This document shows, in pieces, positions 1-4,615 of a DNA stretch of 5,332 bases. The DNA comes from an uncultured Mycoplasmatota bacterium. GTDB taxonomy: Bacteria > Bacillota_I > Bacilli_A > RF39 > UBA660. Within the stretch, counting starts at the first letter, position 1, and every line of letters starts with the position of its first letter. A program made the position numbers and the translations under genes. The notes under the pieces were generated by a model. It saw nothing but the letters and a program-made list of their open reading frames with translations. It ran no database searches and had not been told where the DNA came from. The stretch is from the NCBI GenBank assembly GCA_900553435.1, contig USDC01000057.1:1-5332 (forward strand), written 5' to 3'.

Positions 1-434
1 GTACTTTTAGTCTTTTTTCTAATTTCTTTTATTTCAGAAGTTGTAAGTAAATTAGAGATAACAATATTTTTATAGCCTAATGAATTATAAAAGTTAATTG
101 CTTCATAATTATTTATTAAATAATCTTGTGATATTATTATTTTTTCTTTTTTAATTGTATTTAATAAACTTACATCTGATAAAAAGTATCCTTTTACATT
201 TTTTAATTGTTTTATTATATTTTTAATTGTTTTTATTTCATCTTTGTGTAAGAATTTGTTTATTATTACACTTATTTCATATTTATTTGCAAGCTTATTA
301 ATTTCTTTTACACTAAAGTAATTATCAAAACCAACACTATAATCTTTTAAAGGCAAAATAAAAGAATTAAAACCATTTGAATTTATAGTTTTAATTATTT
401 TTTTATTATTTGGAATAAAAATTACTTTTTTCAT
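1..434 (-). CDS. Peptidase U32 family protein, TrhP1/YrrN-like (partial, C-terminus off the window)
   Basis: An open frame starts at ATG 434-432 and runs to the left edge, giving about 144 N-terminal residues (MKKVIFIPNNKK...). A GAGGG ribosome binding site (441-445) lies 6 nt before the start, which follows the trmR stop by 1 nt. The visible part reads as the N-terminal half of a U32 barrel: alternating beta strands and helices, then a segment near residues 113-139 (EAINFYNSLGYKNIVISN followed by LTTSEIKEI) like the U32 pattern of a residue after Asn, Gly and a Leu-Thr/Ser-x-x-Glu-Ile turn. Its place directly after trmR matches B. subtilis yrrN (trhP1). By family knowledge, TrhP proteins take part in prephenate-dependent hydroxylation of tRNA U34 to ho5U, which TrmR then methylates. 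The Cys-containing C-terminal half is outside the window, so TrhP1, TrhP2 or another U32 member cannot be told apart. Confidence 0.75.
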   Translation of the reverse strand, partial: MKKVIFIPNNKKIIKTINSNGFNSFILPLKDYSVGFDNYFSVKEINKLANKYEISVIINKFLHKDEIKTIKNIIKQLKNVKGYFLSDVSLLNTIKKEKIIISQDYLINNYEAINFYNSLGYKNIVISNLLTTSEIKEIRKKTKS

Positions 435-435
435 A

Positions 436-1020
436 TTAATCCCTCTTTTTTGATATTGCAAGTCCATCTCCAAGTTCTAAAAATACTGTGGTAAATTCTT
501 CATTATTTTTTAGAAACTCAATATAATTTTCAATTTTTCTTACAAGGCTTCTTAAATTTCTTGCTGGGATTGTTGAAGACTTACCAACTAAGCCATGAAA
601 TAATGTGTTATCTGTTAGAATAAGCCCACCTTTTTTTAAATTTTCTTTATATTTTTCAAAAAAATCAATGTTTTTACCTTTAGCTGCATCTATAATTATT
701 AAGTCAAACTTTTTATTTATATCAAAATTTAATGCGTCATTTAATACAAGCTCTATTTGATTACTTAAATCAAAATCTTTAACATTTTTAACTGCCTCAA
801 TAAATCTATTTTGGTCTCTTTCAATTGATATTAATTTTACATCTTTACTTACTAATGCAAAATTAATCGCAGAAAAACCTACAGCTGTTCCAATCTCTAA
901 AATATCAGTGATTTTATACATTTCAATTAATTTTTTTATATAATTAATTGTATCATCCATCATTATTGGTATATTTTCTTCTAAGGCTTTAGATTTTAAA
1001 GCTTGTATTTTTGCGTTCAT
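436..1020 (-). CDS. trmR: tRNA 5-hydroxyuridine O-methyltransferase TrmR (YrrM), class I SAM-dependent
   Basis: This 194-residue protein belongs to the O-methyltransferase family 3 (COMT-like Rossmann fold). It would transfer methyl from SAM to 5-hydroxyuridine-34 of tRNAs to make mo5U. Visible motifs are the SAM-binding loop EIGTAVGFSA (residues 42-51), the acidic end of strand 2 in SIERD (65-69), and the metal/substrate-site residues D111 (IIIDAAKGK) and D137-N138 (LTDNTLFHG). The C-terminus has the family's GDGLAIS-KK ending (184-192). Length is a little below the 217 residues of B. subtilis YrrM. The start ATG (1020-1018) overlaps the mltG stop by one base (TAATG), and an AAGGG site (1029-1033) sits 8 nt upstream. 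Position between mltG and a U32 gene supports TrmR over catechol or caffeoyl-CoA methyltransferases of the same family. The exact substrate is inferred from context. Confidence 0.85.
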   Translation of the reverse strand: MNAKIQALKSKALEENIPIMMDDTINYIKKLIEMYKITDILEIGTAVGFSAINFALVSKDVKLISIERDQNRFIEAVKNVKDFDLSNQIELVLNDALNFDINKKFDLIIIDAAKGKNIDFFEKYKENLKKGGLILTDNTLFHGLVGKSSTIPARNLRSLVRKIENYIEFLKNNEEFTTVFLELGDGLAISKKRD

Positions 1021-2108
1021 TAGAAATTCCCTTCTTTCTCAAGTTTACTAATCATACTATTATGTTCATCTATTGTTTTAGTAAAGTATAGTTTTCCACT
1101 TAAATCACTTAAGAAATAATAATAATTTGTATTAATAGGTTTTAATACTGCTTCTAATGATGTTGCTCCTGGATTTGAGATAGGACCTACAGGAAGTTTT
1201 CCTATCATTCCTGGACCTCTTGTGTTATAAGGGTTTGTAGTATTTATATCACTATTATAAAGTTCATCTTCTCCCATTACTTTTTTTACTGCATAATAAG
1301 TTGTAACGCAACTTCCTAGATCCATGCCAGCATTTAATCTATTATAAAACACACTTGCGATTTTTTCTCTATCATCTTTTTTACTACCCTCTAATTCAAC
1401 TACTGATGCAAGAGTAAGTAAATCGTGAATACTGTATTTACTAGCACTTATTTCTCTTTCATATTTATCAAGTTCTTGTCCCATTCTATCTAACATTTTT
1501 CCAAATATATCCTCTATAGAACTATCTTTTGAAATGCTATAAGTATCCGGGAATAAATATCCCTCAAGTGAATAATATAAGTTTGGATTTAATACTTCAT
1601 CTTTAACAAACCAATATTCATCTATTAATGAATTTAGGTACTCGCTATCTTTTAATTTTGCTTCTATTTCTTCTTTTTTAATATCAGTATTTTCTACAAT
1701 TAAATCAATAATTTTAGACATTCCTATTCCTTCTTTAAAAGTTATCATAACCTCACTTCTTGGAAAGTCTTCTTCTTTAAATTGTCTATATATTTCTGGT
1801 GTATTATCTTTTGGAGATAAAATATAGGTTCCTGGTTTAAAGTTTATTTCACCATTTATTTTCATATATACTTTAAACCAAAAAGCACTTCTAATTACTT
1901 CTTCTTTTTCTAAAGCTTCAATTATCTCATTACCGTTTTCATTTTCAGAAATTGTAAAGTTTACTTCATCTATCTCCTTATTAGCCGCAGATAAATTAAA
2001 GCCAACAATACCTACTAATATTAATAATAAAACAAACAGAAATATAATTATTGCCACAACTAGCCTTTTTACATTTAGCTTTCTTATAATCTTTTTATTC
2101 TTCTTCAT
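1020..2108 (-). CDS. mltG: Endolytic murein transglycosylase MltG (YceG/YrrL family)
   Basis: This is a membrane-anchored lytic transglycosylase that cuts nascent peptidoglycan strands and is thought to set glycan chain length. From ATG 2108 it has 362 residues: a basic cytoplasmic tail, one transmembrane helix (about residues 13-39, VKRLVVAII...GIVGFNL), then an extracellular LysM-like and catalytic YceG region. The catalytic signature LTLASVVELEG carries the putative catalytic Glu238. It is followed by the conserved DREKIASVFYNRL, the PYNTRG stretch, LPVGPISNPGATSLEAVLKP, and a YYYFLSD...HN ending typical of MltG. A longer frame begins at ATG 2144 but has no ribosome binding site and lies deeper inside yrzB. 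The 2108 start has GAGGA (2120-2124) upstream and gives a normal MKKNKK membrane-anchor start. It overlaps yrzB by 14 nt and trmR by 1 nt, so translation is probably coupled. Confidence 0.93.
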   Translation of the reverse strand: MKKNKKIIRKLNVKRLVVAIIIFLFVLLLILVGIVGFNLSAANKEIDEVNFTISENENGNEIIEALEKEEVIRSAFWFKVYMKINGEINFKPGTYILSPKDNTPEIYRQFKEEDFPRSEVMITFKEGIGMSKIIDLIVENTDIKKEEIEAKLKDSEYLNSLIDEYWFVKDEVLNPNLYYSLEGYLFPDTYSISKDSSIEDIFGKMLDRMGQELDKYEREISASKYSIHDLLTLASVVELEGSKKDDREKIASVFYNRLNAGMDLGSCVTTYYAVKKVMGEDELYNSDINTTNPYNTRGPGMIGKLPVGPISNPGATSLEAVLKPINTNYYYFLSDLSGKLYFTKTIDEHNSMISKLEKEGNF

Positions 2109-2391
2109 TATTATTCTCTTCCTCTTTCTCTTGTAATGATTCATAAACAGAAAAAATTAAATCCCATTCTTTTTCATCTTCAATTGGTTTTAAGTCATCA
2201 CTTTCCCCAGTAGGGTCAAAAATTGATGCATAAGCAAGAGGTCTTCCATCTTCCCCTATTTTATCATCAGTGTATACTATATAACTCTTTCCTGTTTCTT
2301 CGCTATCAAATGTAAAAAGTATTCTGCATTCTATTTCTTCATTTTTATCATTTACAATTTTAAAAATATTGTCTTTTTTATTATTTTCCAT
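2095..2391 (-). CDS. yrzB: DUF1292 family protein YrzB
   Basis: This small acidic cytoplasmic protein (98 residues) is of the DUF1292/YrzB family, whose biochemical role is not established. The family pattern is visible: an N-terminal strand ending in EEIECRILFTFDSE, then GKSYIVYTD, a strand reading AYASIFDPTG, and the hallmark LKPIEDEKEWDLIFSVYESL (about residues 67-86). The extreme C-terminus is a run of Glu and Asn (EKEEENNNEEE), probably disordered. It sits between ruvX and mltG as in many Firmicutes, overlapping ruvX by 11 nt and mltG by 14 nt. An AAAGGA site lies 5 nt before its ATG (2391-2389). Family assignment is firm; function is unknown. Confidence 0.87.
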   Translation of the reverse strand: MENNKKDNIFKIVNDKNEEIECRILFTFDSEETGKSYIVYTDDKIGEDGRPLAYASIFDPTGESDDLKPIEDEKEWDLIFSVYESLQEKEEENNNEEE

Positions 2392-2803
2392 AACTATCCT
2401 TTCTATCTAAAAAACCTTGTAATATTATTACCGCAGCAACGGTGTCAATTAGCTCTTTTTTCTTTTTTCTTTTTGTATTGTTTTCTCTTAATATTCTACT
2501 AGCTTCAACTGTAGAAAGTCTTTCATCCCATAAATTGATTTTTATTTTTAGTTCATCTTCTAATTCTTTTTTAAATAAAAGTGTTTCTTTACTTCTATCA
2601 CTTAATGAGCCATCTAAATTTAATGGATTTCCTAGTACTAATTCGCCAATGTTTTCTAGAATAATAATTTTTTTTAATTCATTTATTAACTCTTCATTAT
2701 TCTTATAAAATAATGTTTTATATGGAGTTGCAAAAATTCCAAGTTCATCGCTTATACTTAAACCAAGAGTTTTGCTTCCATAATCAAGTCCTAAGTATTT
2801 CAT
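2381..2803 (-). CDS. ruvX: Putative pre-16S rRNA nuclease / Holliday junction resolvase-like RuvX (YqgF)
   Basis: This 140-residue protein of the YqgF family has an RNase H-like fold. Bacterial members are implicated in 16S rRNA 5'-end maturation and have also been proposed as Holliday junction resolvases. Family signatures are in order: LGLDYGSKTLGLSISD (residues 4-19, catalytic Asp7), LVLGNPLNLDGS (55-66), LWDERLSTVEA (91-101, Glu94), and the C-terminal helix IDTVAAVIILQGFLD (119-133, Asp120). The acidic triad D7/E94/D120 is therefore complete. Length is typical for the family. The start overlaps the ireB stop in an ATGA tetranucleotide and I see no clear Shine-Dalgarno before it, so expression probably depends on ribosomes finishing ireB. 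In B. subtilis the equivalent gene (yrrK) holds the same place. Confidence 0.94.
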   Translation of the reverse strand: MKYLGLDYGSKTLGLSISDELGIFATPYKTLFYKNNEELINELKKIIILENIGELVLGNPLNLDGSLSDRSKETLLFKKELEDELKIKINLWDERLSTVEASRILRENNTKRKKKKELIDTVAAVIILQGFLDRKDSYGK

Positions 2804-3033
2804 ACAAGATAACTATATAACAATTCTTCTATTAAACTTGTTCTATCAATTTTTACAATTCTTGTCCTACAGTTTTTATAATTTGATATAAAACCAGGGT
2901 CACCACTAATTAAATAACCAGCAATTTGTTTAATAGAATCATAGCCTCTTTCTTCTAAATCTTCTTTTATTTCAGTTAGTATTCTTCTTGCTTCTTCTTC
3001 ACTAATTTCATTTTCTTCTAATACTTCATCCAT
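2800..3033 (-). CDS. ireB: IreB family regulatory phosphoprotein (DUF965, YrzL)
   Basis: The protein has 77 residues with strong IreB/DUF965 conservation: GYDSIKQIAGYLISGDPGFI (30-49), RTRIVKIDR (56-64) and IEELLYSYL (68-76). In Enterococcus faecalis, IreB is a small dimeric substrate of the Ser/Thr kinase IreK and influences cephalosporin resistance and cell-envelope stress responses. It is the first gene of the operon, with a GAGGTG site (3041-3046) 7 nt before ATG 3033-3031 and the promoter just upstream. The start is well fixed because an in-frame TAA lies two codons upstream (3037-3039). The N-terminal tail is short and acidic (MDEVLEENEISEEE) and lacks the Thr residues that are phosphorylated near the N-terminus in E. 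faecalis. The gene stops with TGA overlapping the ruvX start. Confidence 0.93.
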   Translation of the reverse strand: MDEVLEENEISEEEARRILTEIKEDLEERGYDSIKQIAGYLISGDPGFISNYKNCRTRIVKIDRTSLIEELLYSYLV

Positions 3034-3040
3034 AATTTAA

Positions 3041-3046
3041 CACCTC
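3041..3046 (-). promoter_or_regulatory. Strong ribosome binding site of ireB
   Basis: GAGGTG on the minus strand lies 7 nt upstream of the ireB ATG. It is the best Shine-Dalgarno match in the operon and, with the in-frame stop at 3037-3039, fixes the start of ireB. Confidence 0.8.
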
Positions 3047-3056
3047 ATTTAAAGAT

Positions 3057-3085
3057 ATTTTAACATTTATATAAATCTAATTCAA
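3057..3085 (-). promoter_or_regulatory. Sigma-A-type promoter of the ireB-ruvX-yrzB-mltG-trmR operon
   Basis: On the minus strand, a -35 box TTGAAT (3085-3080), a 17-bp spacer and a -10 box TAAAAT (3062-3057) are present. A TG dinucleotide one base before the -10 makes it an extended -10 (TGTTAAAAT). Transcription should start near 3050, giving a leader of about 17 nt that still contains the ireB ribosome binding site. Spacing and both hexamers fit a housekeeping promoter, and it lies in the only sizeable gap (55 nt) of this minus-strand block. Confidence 0.72.
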
Positions 3086-3088
3086 CTT

Positions 3089-3634
3089 TTACTTTTTTCT
3101 AACTCTATTTGTAATATATTCCATATACAAATCCTTATCTTTAAAATTTCTTTTACTTACTATTTCGTGCATTGAGTATTTTTTAAAAATCTTCTTTATT
3201 AAGTATAATCTTCTTAATTTTTCTTCATAATCATCATCTTCTACATTACCATAGGTTGCTACTACTACTTTTAAATAGTTACAAGCATAAGCCAAAGCAA
3301 ACATATCTTCTTTTTTACTTGGTAAATCTGTTATTATTGTTTTTATCTTCTCATTAAAAGTGTCGTTACAATTTACTTCATTTATTTGAGTCACTGTATC
3401 TCTATAAATAAAAATGGGTTTTTTCTTAATAGTTATAAAACTTGCTTCTAAACATCCCTTTTCTTTTTCCTCATTAATGCCTACTACTTCAATTCCTTTT
3501 CTTTCAAGAAATTGCCTGATGTTTTTGTTTTCTGTACCATTTAATTCTACAATCAATTCTGGCATTTCTTCATTTTCAACCAAAAAGTTAGAAAACAAAG
3601 AAGTTTCATATTTGTTTTTTTCTATTTCTAACAT
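3089..3634 (-). CDS. Uncharacterized 181-residue protein
   Basis: I do not recognise this protein. It is a soluble, highly charged 181-residue chain without signal peptide or transmembrane segment. The N-terminal half alternates strands and helices (PELIVELNG, IRQFLERKGIEVVGI, then a strand ASFITIKKKPIFIYRD). The middle has KIKTIITDLPSKKEDMFALA and a hydrophobic strand LKVVVATYGN, reminiscent of a small alpha/beta domain. The C-terminal third is basic and helical (RRLYLIKKIFKKYSMHEIV). The start ATG 3634-3632 is preceded at 8 nt by AGGGG (3643-3647). It reads in the same direction as the ireB operon but is separated from it by the ireB promoter, and no obvious terminator lies between them. 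The normal coding pattern and clear ribosome binding site make it a real gene. Its position is where alaS often lies in Firmicutes, but it does not resemble alaS. Confidence 0.7.
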   Translation of the reverse strand: MLEIEKNKYETSLFSNFLVENEEMPELIVELNGTENKNIRQFLERKGIEVVGINEEKEKGCLEASFITIKKKPIFIYRDTVTQINEVNCNDTFNEKIKTIITDLPSKKEDMFALAYACNYLKVVVATYGNVEDDDYEEKLRRLYLIKKIFKKYSMHEIVSKRNFKDKDLYMEYITNRVRKK

Positions 3635-3682
3635 CTTATCATCCCCTATATTATATTATCATTTATTTTAAAAAAATTAAAT

Positions 3683-3691
3683 AGTATAACA
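3683..3691 (-). promoter_or_regulatory. Possible extended -10 promoter of the 181-residue protein gene
   Basis: TGTTATACT on the minus strand is an extended -10 element, identical over nine bases to the -10 region of the tRNA-Lys promoter in this window. No good -35 hexamer is found 16-18 bp upstream, as is common for extended -10 promoters. Transcription would begin near 3676 and leave a leader of about 42 nt. A TATAAT at 3655-3650 is closer to the gene but would start transcription inside its ribosome binding site, so it is less likely. Confidence 0.4.
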
Positions 3692-3894
3692 AAGATTTTA
3701 ATATCTATTTACTATACAATTTTTTTATGTTAATCTCTAAATATAAAGAGAGGACGTTAAATAACTTTGTATTAAATTGTAATATTAAGACAAATATCAA
3801 TTGTAAGTATATTTTATAACAAATTTAAACAGTTTATTATGAAAAAAACTAAACTATTGTAATGTATAAAAATAATGTTTTTGTATATAATAGA
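3692..3894. other. AT-rich intergenic stretch with no recognisable gene
   Basis: About 200 bases of very AT-rich sequence separate the minus-strand operon from the plus-strand toxin-antitoxin unit. The only ORFs are a few codons long and lack ribosome binding sites, for example the seven-codon ATG frame at 3839. A TATAAT at 3886-3891 (plus strand) has no convincing -35 partner. I see no tRNA, no long repeat and no clear terminator here. Confidence 0.6.
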
Positions 3895-3920
3895 TTTGAA
3901 AGTCTTGTTTGACTTTCAAA
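3895..3920. repeat. Perfect 10-bp inverted repeat overlapping the antitoxin -35 box
   Basis: TTTGAAAGTC (3895-3904) and GACTTTCAAA (3911-3920) are exact inverted copies with a 6-nt spacer. The right arm contains the -35 hexamer TTGACT (3909-3914) together with part of the spacer. A second, smaller dyad, GTTTGA-N3-TCAAAC (3907-3921), overlaps it. No T-tract follows on either strand, so it does not look like a terminator. Its position suggests an operator for a DNA-binding regulator, but no such regulator is encoded in the window. Confidence 0.6.
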
Positions 3921-3937
3921 CCAAAGCGTGTTACAAT
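3909..3937 (+). promoter_or_regulatory. Strong promoter of the antitoxin RNA / toxin unit
   Basis: The -35 box TTGACT (3909-3914) and -10 box TACAAT (3932-3937) are separated by exactly 17 bp, each with one mismatch to consensus. TG at 3929-3930 gives an extended -10 (TGTTACAAT). Predicted transcription start is near 3944, immediately before the repeat region. It is among the strongest promoter matches in the window, as expected for an RNA antitoxin that must be made in excess over its toxin. Confidence 0.75.
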
Positions 3938-3941
3938 GATG

Positions 3942-3950
3942 ACACATAAG
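3942..3950 (+). repeat. Partial third copy of the antitoxin repeat (ACACATAAG)
   Basis: The nine bases ACACATAAG at the predicted 5' end of the RNA are identical to the 3' part of both full repeats (3985-3993 and 4045-4053). Spacing to the next copies is 43 and 60 nt. It could be a degenerate repeat remnant or a processing site that defines the 5' end of the first unit. Because the match is short, chance cannot be excluded. Confidence 0.4.
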
Positions 3951-3953
3951 AAC

Positions 3954-4001
3954 TTGATTGCGGTGTGAAAGGTTTTCCTGAAGAACACATAAGTCAATCA
4001 A
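3954..4001 (+). repeat. Antitoxin RNA repeat unit 1 (48-nt stem-loop)
   Basis: The outer stem P1 is TTGATTG (3954-3960) paired with CAATCAA (3995-4001). Inside lie P2, GTGT (3963-3966) with ACAC (3985-3988), and P3, GAAA (3967-3970) with TTTC (3974-3977) around loop GGT. Unpaired and identical in both copies are CG, CTGAAGA (3978-3984) and ATAAGT (3989-3994). Confidence 0.7.
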
Positions 4002-4014
4002 AAGTTTACATCAT

Positions 4015-4060
4015 AAATAGCGGTGTAAAAGGTTTTTCTGAAGAACACATAAGTCTATTT
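4015..4060 (+). repeat. Antitoxin RNA repeat unit 2 (46-nt stem-loop)
   Basis: The core 4020-4055 matches unit 1 at 34 of 36 positions. The two changes, G3967 to A4027 and C3977 to T4037, are exactly the two partners of the first P3 base pair. The outer stem is a different sequence, AAATAG (4015-4020) with CTATTT (4055-4060), but again pairs perfectly. P2 (4023-4026 with 4045-4048) is unchanged. Confidence 0.7.
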
Positions 4061-4068
4061 GGTGAGTT

Positions 4069-4099
4069 GGAAACTCTATTATATAGAGTTTCCTTTTTT
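4069..4099 (+). terminator. Intrinsic terminator between antitoxin RNA and toxin gene
   Basis: GGAAACTCTA (4069-4078) pairs perfectly with TAGAGTTTCC (4084-4093) around a 5-nt loop, followed by six T residues (4094-4099). A Rho-independent terminator between the RNA repeats and the toxin is the standard type III toxin-antitoxin arrangement: most transcripts end here, and occasional readthrough expresses the toxin. Confidence 0.88.
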
Positions 4100-4122
4100 A
4101 TTATTTTAAAAAAAGGAATAAT

Positions 4123-4488
4123 ATGAATGGAAGAATATATTATATAAATTTTAGTGGTAACAAAGGTTCTGAAATTAATAAAACACATTTAGGAATTATA
4201 TTTAGTATACCAAAAGTAAAAAATATGGTATTTTGCATTCCCTTAACTAGTCCAAAAATAAAACGTTTTAAAACACAAAACGGTTTTATAAATCGAAAAC
4301 ATTTAGATTTGAAATTTCAAAACTTAGTTTACATTGATCAAACAGATTCAATAGCTTTATTAGATCAAATGAGGAGTATCTCTATCCATAGATTACTTAA
4401 ACCATATAATGACATTACTTTAAACGAAAAAAACATTAATATACTTACAACAAAAACAATAAAATATCTAAAACATATTTTAAAGTAA
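4123..4488 (+). CDS. ToxN/AbiQ-type (MazF/PemK-like) endoribonuclease toxin of a putative type III TA system
   Basis: This 121-residue protein is probably the toxic ribonuclease of an RNA-protein toxin-antitoxin pair. The N-terminus has the MazF/PemK look: strand GRIYYINF (3-10), then GSEINKTHLGIIFS (15-28), in the place of the MazF GSEQGG-RP-loop. Residues 40-45 read PLTSPK, the hallmark motif of ToxN/AbiQ-type toxins; by family knowledge its Thr/Ser and Lys (here T42, S43, K45) lie at the RNA-cleaving site. DSIALLDQMRSISIHRL (75-91) resembles the MazF segment after its active site. At 121 residues it is clearly shorter than ToxN (about 170). AAAAGGA (4111-4117) lies 5 nt before ATG 4123. 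No separate promoter is seen, so it depends on readthrough from the antitoxin RNA. No protein antitoxin gene adjoins it. CptN-like, TenpN-like or a new family cannot be distinguished by eye. A plain MazF is less likely given PLTSPK and the RNA repeats. Confidence 0.72.
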   Translation: MNGRIYYINFSGNKGSEINKTHLGIIFSIPKVKNMVFCIPLTSPKIKRFKTQNGFINRKHLDLKFQNLVYIDQTDSIALLDQMRSISIHRLLKPYNDITLNEKNINILTTKTIKYLKHILK

Positions 4489-4489
4489 A

Positions 4490-4517
4490 AAACAACGCAA
4501 TAACGTTGTTTATTTTT
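4490..4517. terminator. Bidirectional terminator between toxin gene and tRNA-Lys
   Basis: AAACAACG (4490-4497) pairs with CGTTGTTT (4504-4511) around a 6-nt loop. On the plus strand TTTTT follows at 4513-4517; on the minus strand a T-rich run follows from the bases below 4490. It lies 1 nt after the toxin stop codon and 10 nt past the tRNA 3' end, so it can end both converging transcripts. Confidence 0.72.
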
Positions 4518-4521
4518 ATAA

Positions 4522-4597
4522 TGGTGGACCCTTAGGGATTCGAACCCTAGACCCATCGATTAAGAGTCGATTGCTCTACCAACTGAGCTAAGGGTCC
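4522..4597 (-). tRNA. tRNA-Lys (anticodon CUU)
   Basis: This is a complete 76-nt tRNA with encoded CCA. The acceptor stem is GGACCCT/AGGGTCC, the D arm GCTC-AGTTGGTA-GAGC, and the anticodon stem ATCGA/TCGAT with loop CTCTTAA, placing CTT at positions 34-36. The T arm is TAGGG-TTCGAAT-CCCTA and the discriminator base is A73. All stems pair perfectly. The CUU anticodon reads AAG, the minor Lys codon in such an AT-rich genome, so a second tRNA-Lys(UUU) should exist elsewhere. Confidence 0.96.
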
Positions 4598-4615
4598 AGA
4601 AGTAATTACTAGTAA

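Larger units (their letters stand above)
3944..4099 (+). ncRNA. Putative type III antitoxin RNA (ToxI/CptI-like) with two tandem structured repeats
   Basis: This is an untranslated stretch bounded by the strong promoter and an intrinsic terminator, directly before the toxin gene. It contains two copies of a 36-nt segment (3960-3995 and 4020-4055) differing at two positions. Each copy can fold as an outer stem (P1), then GUGU/ACAC (P2), then a four-pair hairpin with triloop GGU (P3). In type III systems such an RNA is cut by the toxin into repeat units, which then bind and inhibit the toxin. No credible reading frame exists: the only ATGs (3936, 3939) overlap the -10 region, upstream of the predicted transcript start. 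A tandem aptamer controlling the gene through the terminator is the main alternative. The 60-nt period is longer than the roughly 34-50 nt of the described families. Confidence 0.68.

Noticed and set aside
2109..2144. Upstream start for mltG adding 12 residues (MNHYKRKRKRII)
   Set aside because: No ribosome binding site precedes it and it lies 50 nt inside yrzB. The 2108 start has GAGGA upstream and gives a standard short cytoplasmic tail before the membrane helix.
2442..2708. 88-codon plus-strand ORF
   Set aside because: It is antisense to ruvX, whose motifs are complete, and encodes a low-complexity Ser/Phe-rich chain typical of antisense reading of AT-rich genes. No convincing ribosome binding site.
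3414..3671. 85-codon plus-strand ORF
   Set aside because: It is antisense to the 181-residue gene, rich in Ser and Phe, and extends through that gene's start and ribosome binding site.
3936..3968. Small peptide starting MMTHKNL before the toxin, as a possible protein antitoxin
   Set aside because: It has only 10 codons, its ATGs overlap the -10 region upstream of the predicted transcript start, and there is no ribosome binding site.
3954..4060. CRISPR array
   Set aside because: Only two repeats are present, with internal structure, different self-complementary flanks and an adjacent terminator and toxin gene. There are no cas genes and only one spacer-like gap.
4006..4188. 60-codon minus-strand ORF across the repeat region
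   Set aside because: It is antisense to the antitoxin RNA, terminator and toxin start. Its composition reflects the repeats and no ribosome binding site is evident.
4365..4556. 63-codon minus-strand ORF
   Set aside because: It starts inside the tRNA-Lys gene and runs antisense to the toxin; it is an overlap artefact.
4522..4597. tRNA-Lys as an integration (att) site for the toxin-antitoxin island
   Set aside because: No direct repeat of the tRNA 3' end occurs elsewhere in the window and no integrase is present, so the adjacency alone does not support it.
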